Positions 51,057 to 61,200 of a stretch of DNA of 64,000 nucleotides are shown here, in pieces. The position numbers and the translations under genes were made by a program. Below the pieces are notes generated by a model. That model was not told where the DNA came from, did not search any database, and saw only the letters and a program-made list of their open reading frames with translations. Every line of letters begins with the position of its first letter. The stretch's first letter is position 1. The DNA is taken from the NCBI RefSeq assembly GCF_010389155.1, contig NC_057769.1, positions 31,310,735 to 31,374,734 on the forward strand, read 5' to 3'. The stretch is from Erigeron canadensis. Its lineage: Eukaryota > Streptophyta > Magnoliopsida > Asterales > Asteraceae.

Positions 51057-51507
51057 ACTACATCAATATGTTATGTATCTATATGGTAATTTTATAGATT
51101 GTATCATACAATATATATTTAGTTAGATTTTTTGATTTACTTTAAATTTCTAAAATTATGGCAAAATCGAAACTTATAAGCAGAATGCATGACGGTAAAT
51201 AACCTTGTGATTTCGGATCGTAAACTCAAATTTTAAAGTATTCATGTCAAAAACTTATTATAAGTAATAGGAGTTGAAAATTTGAGGAAAAAAAAAAAAG
51301 ACAGTTTACTATTGGCAACAATCAAGCAAATAAGATTATAATGTGTTTGTATTAATAAACCAAAAGTTAATAAGGAAATTGAATTTATATACAATTACAA
51401 AAATTAATTTAATAAAATTTAATTAAAAGGACACGTGTCGATCAAAAATTACGTCACGTGTCGTTTAAAAAACATTTCAATTCTGTTTTACTTTTTGGTA
51501 ATAATTA
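51057..51507 (-). mobile_element. Helitron family H, copy 2 (decayed ends)
   Basis: Plus-strand phrases gatttcggatcgtaaactc, ggaaattgaatttatatac and cacgtgtcgatcaaaaatta match copy 1 in the same order. The minus-strand start resembles attaccaaaaagtaaaac, a changed form of the family's 5' end. The 3' hairpin is no longer recognisable. Confidence 0.65.
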
Positions 51508-51514
51508 TTATTAT

Positions 51515-51806
51515 TTAATTAGTAGACATATATATGAAATATTTATTTAATATATAACAATTATCTACAAATTTACCAACACCCTCGGATTCATGGAAGA
51601 TATCAACAATTAGACGTAATTGAGTTGGAGTAAAACTTTTAAAAAAGAATTTACATACATCGAAAATTTATATATAAGGTAGTTTATTCAATATAATTTA
51701 TTAGGGTTATCAAATTAAAGATAACTAAAGATGACACATGTCGCTTAAACAATATACCATATGACGTTTTTAGAATACCTCAATCCTGTTTTATTATATT
51801 GGTAGA
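51515..51806 (-). mobile_element. Helitron family H, copy 3 (3' truncated)
   Basis: The minus-strand 5' end TCTACCAATATAATAAAAC is preceded by a host A, as required. The cgacatgtgtca-type phrase of the family follows. No 3' hairpin is found, so this copy is truncated. It lies next to copy 2 in the same direction. Confidence 0.65.
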
Positions 51807-52139
51807 TGGTAGATCGATCGAAAAAAGTGGTACTAGTACTATTTTTTCTTTTCAAAAGTTGATTTTCACAATGAAAATTGTATTCTTTCAGGCCAAAAAT
51901 GTATTGCCAAAAATTGTCAAAATTACAAGTCTGTCAACCAATAGGAACATGTCGTGTGGCTATCAGAAATTTTATCAAAAATCCCCAATTTTTGCCAAAT
52001 TTAAAGGGCATAGTTGTTGATCGGTTTTATGGTTTTATGGGTTCTTTAATAATAATAAAAGGGTTGGGGCTTAGATGCTTCCTACCAATTTCTTGTAAAT
52101 CCTCCAAATTTTTAATGAAAGTAATTTTTATAATTAAAT

Positions 52140-52830
52140 AATAATAATATTTTTTCTCTTTTATTTATAAAGAAGCCTTCTAGAAGGATATTTTAAAAAT
52201 TTTCCGACGTGGCGAGGCTTCACTATTCTCTGCACAAACTTTGTAGATACAATGACGTTTATTTCCTAATTGTCGTTCAAAATTTTTCAAAAACAAAAAA
52301 CCTGTTTTTAAGCTTGCGTATCTTCTCCCTAATTATTCATTAAAATTTGTTTATCCCCAACTCATTTTCTTCAACCCTGTTTATCAAGCATAGGAATCCC
52401 ATCTCTTAATATGAATTCCAATCAAAATTTTGTGCCCTAAATCTTCACAATCGATCAACGAACAGCAATAATAACAGAATTGAATTCGACTTCTGTTCCA
52501 CCATCATTTGACTCCGGTAAATTTTCGCTTCTTTTCAATTACCGTATGTTTACCAACCCATGTATTGGAATTACGTCGGGACTATGGAAATAATCACCGT
52601 AATATTTTCACAATGTAATTTGGAATAATGTCTTTATTTGGCTAATAATATAAGTGTTATTATTTGGGGATCCACTATACTTCAATTTTCATCTTTAATA
52701 TGTATATATGTTCTTCTTTTTAGGTGGATTGTGATTCAAAATTGGTTCATCACAATTGGCATACAAGGTGTTCGATGAAACGCCATAAATGGGATCATGA
52801 CTGCTAGAGTGTCAGGTAATTTTATTTGAA
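52140..52830 (+). promoter_or_regulatory. Possible promoter with heat-shock-like palindrome and unknown spliced leader
   Basis: A perfect 12-base palindrome, ccttctagaagg (about 52174-52185), holds TTCnnGAA, the core of a heat shock element. An ABRE-like gacgtggc follows at about 52205. A possible donor (tccggtaaat, about 52515) and a possible exon at about 52724-52816 (ttttag before, cag|gtaatt after) follow. The latter carries GTGTTCGATGAAACGCC, resembling a PPR-type VFDEMP, but stops follow at once. No open product is seen, so this may be a dead gene start. Confidence 0.25.
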
Positions 52831-53007
52831 ACTTTTGAAACTAATCCTAATACCCCTAAAATAGGAAACAAATAGGAAATAAATCAACTCATAATTATCC
52901 TAATAAATAAGAAGATAACTTATAAAAATAAAAGATTATTTAATAAACCATAAAAATAGAAGATCACGTTATTGCATCACAGTGGTTTTGGATTAATGGT
53001 AAATACT

Positions 53008-53350
53008 CTAAGGGGGTGTTTGATAGGAGGGAATCATAGAGAATGAAAATGTAATAGAGAATGAAAATAGTGATAAAGAGAATAAGTATTTGAAAAGAGA
53101 ATGAATTCCGCTGTTTGGTACCCACAGAGAATGAATATATAAAAAAAATAAAATTCTAAATAATACTCCGTAATAAATTTAATACATATAACATCTTGAA
53201 AACAAAACAAAATTTTTTTTTTCCATTCTCACCCATTATAAAGAATGGAATTGATTCTCCTTTCTCTATTCTCATCCCCTTTCTTCATTATAAACAAACA
53301 AAGGAAGTCTTTCTCATTCCCTTTCTCCCGTTCTATTCTATCGTACCAAA
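53008..53350. mobile_element. MITE family M, copy 2, right end replaced
   Basis: It starts ctaagggggtgtttgatagg and follows copy 1 (34694-35047) phrase by phrase up to cgtaccaaa. The expected last bases (caacctcttag) are missing, and SINE sequence begins directly at that point. Confidence 0.65.
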
Positions 53351-53548
53351 GGTCAGAGAGTTTGATTCTCATCTCATGCAAAGGCCGGAGGTCCTTTTCC
53401 ACCAATTTACGTAGATACTAGAAACAATCTCTCTACCTAGGTAGTGGAAAAGTTTGTCTACATCTTAACCTCCCCCATACAATGTCGAGGTATTGGGGCC
53501 CAAAATCCATGGAAGACGGCAATGGGCAGTTCCTTTCCTTTCCTTTCT
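53351..53548 (+). mobile_element. 5'-truncated SINE related to the copy at 50314
   Basis: It aligns with the SINE at 50314-50636 from its B-box region onward: gtttgattctc for the B box, then ccggaggtccttttc, aatctctctacc, gtctacat-tcaacctccc-cataca and tggaagacggcaatggg. It ends in (tttcc)n. The A box is absent and the 74-base internal duplication is not present, so the duplication arose in the other copy. Confidence 0.75.
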
Positions 53549-53658
53549 AATTCATATATCTAAAAATCTAGCTAGCCATAAGATGATGGTTTTGGAATCG
53601 AATGACAAGATTAGAAATAGGCTTAGTAGAATCCACATATCAAATTATTAAAACTTTA

Positions 53659-53692
53659 CTAGAGGGGCAACCGCGCAACGCGACGACTAGTG
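53659..53692 (-). mobile_element. Helitron 3' terminus, minus strand
   Basis: On the minus strand the hairpin cgcgttgcgcg is followed by nine bases, then CTAG and a host T. The element body extends to higher coordinates. Its 5' end was not found. Confidence 0.45.
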
Positions 53693-54433
53693 GTGACGGT
53701 GGTGCTGGCCGTAGGAGTGTGGTTACTAGTGTAAACGTAATTAGTGTAATAAAGGGTTTGTAGTTATTTTAACGGTTGAGAATGCATGTTGTAAATAATT
53801 TCATTGATGATATTATAAATGGAGAATTATCTTAGTAGGCAAATTTAAGGCTCCATGTTTAATTATGGACATACACACAATTATATACATACATACATAC
53901 ATTAATTATAATTTATCTCACACAAATACACTTATATATACCCCACACATATATAAAAAAATAAGATAAAAGGACCCACCTGGAGCGTCCGGCCGTGAGT
54001 GTTTCACAGGAAGACGAAAGGGAAGGACGCAGACAAAGGGACGATCACGGTCAATAAGGCGTCCGCGTCCGCATCTTGGGCCATTTGGACGCTCATGGGG
54101 ACAACCTATAAGCACCAGCCTTATAAGCGTAGACCTAAGATCTTAAAAAGCTAATAAACATAAGCTTATTTGGGTTAGCTTATTGTTTTTTATCATCTAC
54201 GAAACTAAATAAGGTAGTAGGTTATCCTTATAGCAAACATATATGCATGTTACGTATATATGCATATATATATATACTCAAACTCATGCATGTTACGTTT
54301 TACACACATGAAACGTGCAACTCGTGTGAATATACACATGAAACTCATGGAGATATTGATATTGATTAATTAAAACATTGTTATATAACAATTCGAAGTT
54401 ACACAACATACCAAATCAACTTAACCAATTAAC
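53693..54433. other. Intergenic, no gene recognised
   Basis: Spacer with tat/cat microsatellite text (about 53885-53905 and 54240-54280). An open frame on the minus strand (53918-54115) has no family motif. The left part may be the body of the Helitron ending at 53659. Confidence 0.35.
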
Positions 54434-55695
54434 ATGGCGGAATTCTGCCATGTTGCTTTCTTGCCTAGCTATTCCGGTCACATGATTCCAATGGTAGACA
54501 TGGCGGTACTCCTAGCCTCTCGTGGCGTGATAACCACCATCATCACCGATCAATGATCCGCATCATTTCTGATGTGTTTTTTGCATGGACTACTAAAGTG
54601 GCGGCAAAATTCAACATCCCTCCTAGAATCATTTTCCACCCGGCTGCTGGGTTCTTTCCGAAATGTGTAGCTGAGATGATATCACTCTATGAGCCCGAGA
54701 AAAGCGTTTCATCTGATTCAGAACCGTTTATTGTCCCATCACGCTTACTGAAAAGGAGTTGCCTCCTAAATTTGATCAAGTTTCTGGATTGGCCCGGAAG
54801 TTGCAGAGTACGTGAAGCAGAGGAAGCCGAGTATGTTCGCCATTAACGTGAAGTAGTAAAGAGAAAAAGCATGGCATATTGGGATGGTTTCATTATGTTG
54901 CAAAAACACCCAAAGGGGAGGGAAGTCAGACTTCGATGAAGACGAAATTACTAAATGGTTGGATTCGAAATCACCTAATTCCGTTGTTTACATAAGTTTT
55001 GGAACATTGGTAAAAGTTGCGAGTCCCCAAACTTATGAGATTGCAACCGGCCTCGAAGCAAGCGAGCACGACTTCATTTGGGCAATCAAAGAAATTATAT
55101 CACTTCCCCAAGGGTTCAAGAAAAGGATGAAAGAAAATCGAAAAGGGTTGATAATAAAGGGTTGGGTGCCACAACTGTTGATTCATGACCATGTTTCGGT
55201 TGGGGGATTCATAACTGATCATATCGGTTGTAATTCCATGTTTGAAGGTATTTGGAGTTAACTGCATGCGCGCTTTCATTGAAGAAATGAAAGCAATCAA
55301 ATTAATCCGATGCTTTATTTCCTAAATGTATTCAGGAGTGTCACATTTTTCCTATTTAAGCTTAGTTCTCTAGTTGTAATAATTCTGTTCTATCAGAAAA
55401 CTTTTCCAAGTAATAAAAAAGTGCATTGCTTCATTCAATTTATTTCTTACTTTGAATAATGCGAAATTAGTGTCAGTTTTTTTTAATTGGGGTTGGAGCG
55501 TATAGGAGAGATCCAATTGTTGAAGATGTGAAAAGCGACACGATCAAGAAAGCATTGGGAAGAATATTGAGTGCGGAAGAAAAGGGGAGAAATGAGAAAG
55601 CAAGCTCGGATACTGAAGTAAAATGCAAATGCAGCGGTTGAAGAGGGTGGGTCATCCTAGTTGGAGTCAACTACTTTCATACAAGATACGTAAAA
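54434..55695 (+). pseudogene. UGT73-like UDP-glycosyltransferase pseudogene
   Basis: It starts with a normal head (MAEFCHVAFLPSYSGHMIPM), but the frame stops after TIITDQ. About 75 family residues are missing. Reading resumes at IISDVFFAWTTKVAAKFNIP and passes ISLYEPEKSVSSDSEPFIVP. It then changes frame (EKELPPKFDQVSGLARKLQ) and changes again at DEITKWLDSKSPNSVVYISF. The sugar-donor PSPG box is present but damaged (WVPQLLIHD, then GGFITDHIGCNS where the family has THCGWNS), and a stop follows at 55261. The C-terminal end (AAVEEGGSSWSQL) is found about 370 bases later, after unrelated sequence. The family, active on small plant metabolites in the cytosol, is clear. The several breaks make function very unlikely. 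Confidence 0.9.
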
Positions 55696-55823
55696 AAGCA
55701 ATCAGAAAATAAGGCAGGCTTTTAAATGATCCAACGGCATATATGCAGGGCACACGTACGTGAAGAATAATTCAGCTCTTGTTAGAATTATTTGTTAGAT
55801 ATCTATGTCAGGAAAACGGACCT

Positions 55824-56255
55824 ATTACCAATATACTAAAACAAGATTGGGACATTCTTTATTCGACACATGGTACAATATTTAAGCGACATGTGTCCTT
55901 TTAGTCTATTATAATTATAAAAAAAATGTTACTTTTTAAAATTCATATATAATTAGAATTAGTATAAAATTAATTAATTAATCTTATCGTACTAGAATTA
56001 GAATAAGAATAAGAGTCATGAATCAACTATATTTTATTTTCAGTGTATTAATATTAATTCAGGTAATGCGGTACATATATCTTAATTTTACTATTACTAT
56101 TATTATATTATATTATATTATATATTATATTATATTATAATATTATTATAATATTAATTTATTTCATAATCATGAATCGTATAAGAACGTATATTCGAAT
56201 TTCTTTATGATACGATTTATATAGCTACCGTACATCGTACGGGTACTAGGACTAG
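55824..56255 (+). mobile_element. Helitron family H, copy 4
   Basis: The 5' end attaccaatatactaaaac matches the family start, with the TC changed. The 3' end has the hairpin cgtacatcgtacg, ten bases (ggtactagga), CTAG and a host T at 56256. It is 432 bp and lies in the opposite direction to copies 1-3. A TTATA-type low-complexity run lies at about 56091-56156. Confidence 0.75.
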
Positions 56256-56256
56256 T

Positions 56257-56993
56257 ATATACATATAAACATATACATATATTCATGCATCATTACTATG
56301 TTATAAAGTGATCCTATTCAGGCTTGGTTCTAGTTGCAGAGTTCTGATCAATTTCTTTCTTACTGTTTGTGTACGAGTGGCTGGATACCAACAAATTTGG
56401 GTGGTAAATTTTCTTAATTTCTGAAGAAAGTACTTGTTTGACTTGGGGATTTGAAAGGAAAAACGACATAATATCAACACCTTTTTCAAAATATACTCAA
56501 TTTTTACAGAGGCACTAAAAGTTGTGAAGTGGGGCCATGCGGCTCAACCACTACGTGGACCTCTCGAAATTTATCAAATTGCCTGCTTGTTCTTAGTTTA
56601 TATTAGAGCATCAGTTTCGAAATTTAAAGTAACTGAGGCTCACCAAAGCCACATCAGACATCACATATGAAGGGAAATATATATCAAGGGCAACTATTCA
56701 AAGCCCCGAAAAGGATGAATTATAACTTGAAGAAAATATGGCTTTGACAGAATAAGGCTTGATGATCCCATTACTATTTACTAGTGTTAAGAAGTTCCAG
56801 GCACAATAACTGGTCTAAAAGTCTGATTGGACAATAAATAAACCAGAGGATAGTTTCACTAACATAAGCTCCAGCGCTATAATAAGCAACTAGCAAACAA
56901 CAACAAAAAAAAAAACAACTTAGATGAAATATTCCCAAACAACATTTCACCTAGATGGCTAGATGTATATTCCAAATATTACCAAAAGTAAAC
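56257..56993. other. Intergenic, no gene recognised
   Basis: No clear gene. A plus-strand stretch near 56520-56670 is open for about 50 codons after a ttttacag, but has no family features. Confidence 0.35.
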
Positions 56994-57122
56994 CTGACAA
57001 TGCTCTTCCAGCAACGATCGATAAGAACGAATTACATGATGGCCATCAGTACCCATGACCTCATAAGCGATGTTAAATGCCATCCTGTTGGGAGGTGGAG
57101 TTATATCACTAAGTGCAACTAC
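56994..57122 (-). other. Isolated exon-like open segment, unidentified
   Basis: On the minus strand this 129-base piece is open for exactly 43 codons. It sits between a good acceptor (tttcatttag) and a donor (cag|gtttac). It reads as a natural protein with ALSDITPPPNRMAFN and MGTDGHHVIRSYRSLLEEHC. I do not recognise the family. No neighbouring exon was found on either side. It lies 1.1 kb beyond the RMI2 stop on the same strand, so it could be an exon of a further or alternative transcript or a gene scrap moved by a transposon. Confidence 0.35.
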
Positions 57123-58222
57123 CTAAATGAAAAAGAAAATAGGCTTTAGTCACAGAATTCACATTTCCCACCAACACTTGAATTAGAGCTGCTTAAATAT
57201 TTTACAAAAGTAGGCTAACAAAAAACAACGCAAGTAGGTGTATCATCTGGCAAAATTTTATTATTTATTTTAATAATTTTAGTATAGATTGAAATATACA
57301 TATGATTGCATATCAACTGGCAAAAAGATTAGAAGACTGAGACAATAGTGGAAGTACAAATTCAGTCCAAAACTCATCCACCTACGCTCGAAACTTCACA
57401 GCCGATCTAAAACTCCACTGGCAATCTCATAGAATGAACAAAGATCTGATTTTTATGTTAAAATATTTACATCGTTAGCACTTAGCTACCGTAAATGCCT
57501 GGCCAATTTTCACTTCTGGATTTAGAAACTGAAAAGCGGCCACAATAAGTCAAACATAAATAGCCAATTTCTGAGGCTTTCCTTCCCATAATAGGTTCCA
57601 GTGAATTCAAATCCCCTAACTTAAAACTTGCAACGAACATAGTAAATCATATTTCTAAAGAGTAAATTGTGCATATATTTGTTGTTATATTTACTTTTGG
57701 TTTTAAAAGGGGATAGGAGCACAAAAGTGATAGGGTCAATTTCGGAAGCACAAAGCGCAAAAGCAACAAGCTTTTCGTACACGAGGCGCACACTTATGAG
57801 AAAAATTATTAAATAACTTATATAGTATTTATAACACATAAAAATACCAAAACACCATCAGTAAAATACTCGTTTAAGTCTGCCTTTGATCAAATTTGGT
57901 GTTTGAAAAGAAACTCCCAAATGATTGTTGGTCTCATTGAAAAAAAAGAAAGAAGAGATCAATCTTGTTGAGAAAGACGAAGTAAGAAAAAAAAATTACT
58001 TATTTATAAAAAAAATCTCTTGTGTACAAAAAGCTCACGTTTTTTAGCGCCAGGGCTTACAAAAAAAACCCAAAAAGCAAGCGCTTTTTGTACACCCTGC
58101 GCCTTCAGTACCAAAAAACTCCAAGGCTTGCGCCTAACCAAGTATTTGCTAACGCCACATTGTTTGACAACATCTTACCAAACTAGCCGGGCAAAAGTGG
58201 CCATTCAAGGATAAAACAATGG
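57123..58222. other. Region downstream of RMI2
   Basis: No further gene recognised. Near 58040-58135 there are scrambled repeats of agcgc/aagcgctttttgtac, low-complexity text also hinted at near 57715-57790. RMI2's 3'UTR probably occupies the right edge. Confidence 0.35.
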
Positions 58223-61200
58223 CTATGAATATTCAATTGGAGGCTGATAGAAGAGTTTGTAAGCCTCTATAACTTCCAGATACCACATCGCCTCTCGATG
58301 GTGATAAGCAGAGAGATCAACAATTTTGTGAATCTGAAAATTTGAAACATAACTGTCATCAGTAAAACAAGTATTTTTCATGATAATAGCACAAGTAGAT
58401 ATTTAAAAACAGCCACATCAAAGCCAGCTAGCATGAGAAACTTTAGGTGGTTGATGCATATGAATATTAAGAAAATCATTACATAACTATAAGTATTAAA
58501 TAAGGAAAACAAAATTTAACCATTTACTAAAGAATGGGCAAATTTGGTTGCATTTTATCTCAATTCTTAAGTGGGTCAAATCAAATTATCAGCTAAACGA
58601 CAAACAGGTTAAGGTAGCTTACAGTCAATCTTTAATGCAAACAAGCTCTTACATGCGTTTATTCAAATACGTTGATTAATGGACAAAAAGTATCAGAGAG
58701 TCAACTAGACCTGACTGGTTTCACCTGTACATAAAAAACTACAATGTTTCACCAAAAAATGTTATTGAACCATTGCCAAACCGGCCCAACCCACCCTCTA
58801 TGCGACCACTAGACTCTTCACTCAGCATTGTATAATACATAACTACGGAGAAATGATTGGCGGGAGTCAGGACTAACAGGTATACCTGAAAATCAACCAA
58901 ACTCCATGATGATGAGGTATGGCAAAACAAAAATAAAAAAGCAATCCGCTTGGCTTATGACAGGATCCTAATTCGGTTATACAAAAGTGGACTTTACACC
59001 CAAAATTTCACTAGATTAGTACAAATCACATAAACTGATTCTAGATTATGACAGCCTCCTAATTTTGTTATGTGAAAGATGACTTCATATCAGTTTTTTT
59101 TTTATTTTATTTCAGTTGAATAATATAAAACAAATATTTGCATATGACAGTCTCCTAATTCCGTTAGGTGGAAGATAACTTCACATCCACATTTTCTGTA
59201 AATTATAAAGCATCACATACATGTATAGCATAAAGCATAAGATACTACAAGCCAATTTACAACATGTTGAAGTTCATGAATTGGTGGTTACAGAATTTCA
59301 AGACTGCTATATAATTACTTTGAAACATATGACTCTTTAGTCTCACCACAACAAATACATGTATATTTAAATTCTTGATATTAAAAGAATTTCCTATCAC
59401 GATATGATACAGATTTTGTTGCTAATTTACCAACACACACTTAAGTTAATTATTAGATTTTAGCACGTCACAAATCATAATCATAAGTAAGTTTAATTAG
59501 ACTATATATACATCACAATGTTTTCCATAGAATACGAGTTACTTTACTTTTTACCACAGTTATGAAATACACTTACAATTTCCTACGATTGTGTGTATAA
59601 TAGTGGCACCAACATGTAACATACTTTCACTGTTTTAATCATTTGAGGCAACATGTTACATATAATTGCAAAAACATGTTAGTATGGTAGATACTTAGAT
59701 ACAATGGAAAAACTGAAACTATTTTGGTGCAATTAATGCCACAATTAAAATCAATCAAGCAGAATTTTGTGGTTGATCACTAGTATGACTATTGATTTTT
59801 GCAATTAGAATCTGGTATTAAAAATAAAAAAACCAAGGAACATATAGTTTTTTCACCAAAGGTGTAATTTTTTTCGGATAACACAGCCTCCGACAATCAT
59901 TACATATGGTTATGACAGGCTTCAACATAAACAGTTAATCACTTATGAAAGGCTCCTAAGTCTGTTATGTTAAGGATGGCTTCATATCCATATTTTCTTT
60001 GGACTATCATGAACCACATAAACATGTGACAGAAAGTTTATGATACCACAAACCAAAAATACAAGCTATCGATATCTGACTGAGACAGGAACTACAATAA
60101 CCAATTAACTATAATCCAAAAATGAAAACTCACCTAAGAACCAAAAATTCCTGATCTAGTTGTCCACAAAGTTCTCATCTATGTGGAAACATACAGGACT
60201 CTCATATCTTATACCTAGTTCATATAATCCAAATCATATTCTTTGCAACTGAACTAATTAGTACTTAACTTCATTCTCAACAGAAGACTCGCTACCACAT
60301 TAATCTTTAGAACATATATATTTGAGTTGTGATATCAGAACCATGTCCAAGATTAATAAATATAAAAATTTTAGTTTCCGAACGAACACCTCAACATTAA
60401 TACTTTTTCGTAACCATCAAAAAATAAAAAGCATACAATCCATGGCAAGTTTAACTTCCAGAAACCACATACAATATGTTACACCAAAAAGTTACACACT
60501 TGCACGGTTTTACTTCCAATAATATACAGCTTACTTCACTTTTCATGACTATGCAAAACACACTTTCAAAATTTATTTATTTTTTATCATTTATCATGAC
60601 TAACCATCCACCAGCAATTGCACGAAAATATTCAAAACGTTACATATTCACACACAATAGAAAAGCAGAAAGCATCTTATATATCGATGCAGCAAAAATA
60701 CCATAGTATAATGTAAGTGCTAATTGCATCGAGATATATCCAACTTAATAACTTATCATGTATCATACTTTCAAAACCTTCTCTCATATAATACAAAACT
60801 TTAAATAACCATTATAATATGTACCCAATTCATCAACGTACCCACACTTTCCAATTTTCACGATACATTTTTCGATAATCTGGCAGCCGCACTAGCTGCC
60901 AAATCATTCCTCAAATCAACAGTCACATGTTATAAGAGGTCAGATACATACAACAACTACAGCAAAAATCTCAAATTTCTGTATATGCGAAAGATGGTTT
61001 GAAAATATGATACACACAACTAACAATACGTTAGATACATCTCCGGGCACTAAAATGTAATTTATGTTGTTTTTACCTGAATTAAGGGAATATTATCTGT
61101 ACGGATGGTGCAACGTCCAACAGCCATTACATATGCACCTATATCAATCAACATTTTCAAATAATATATATATAGTGAAGGGATCAAGTAAGAACCAACA

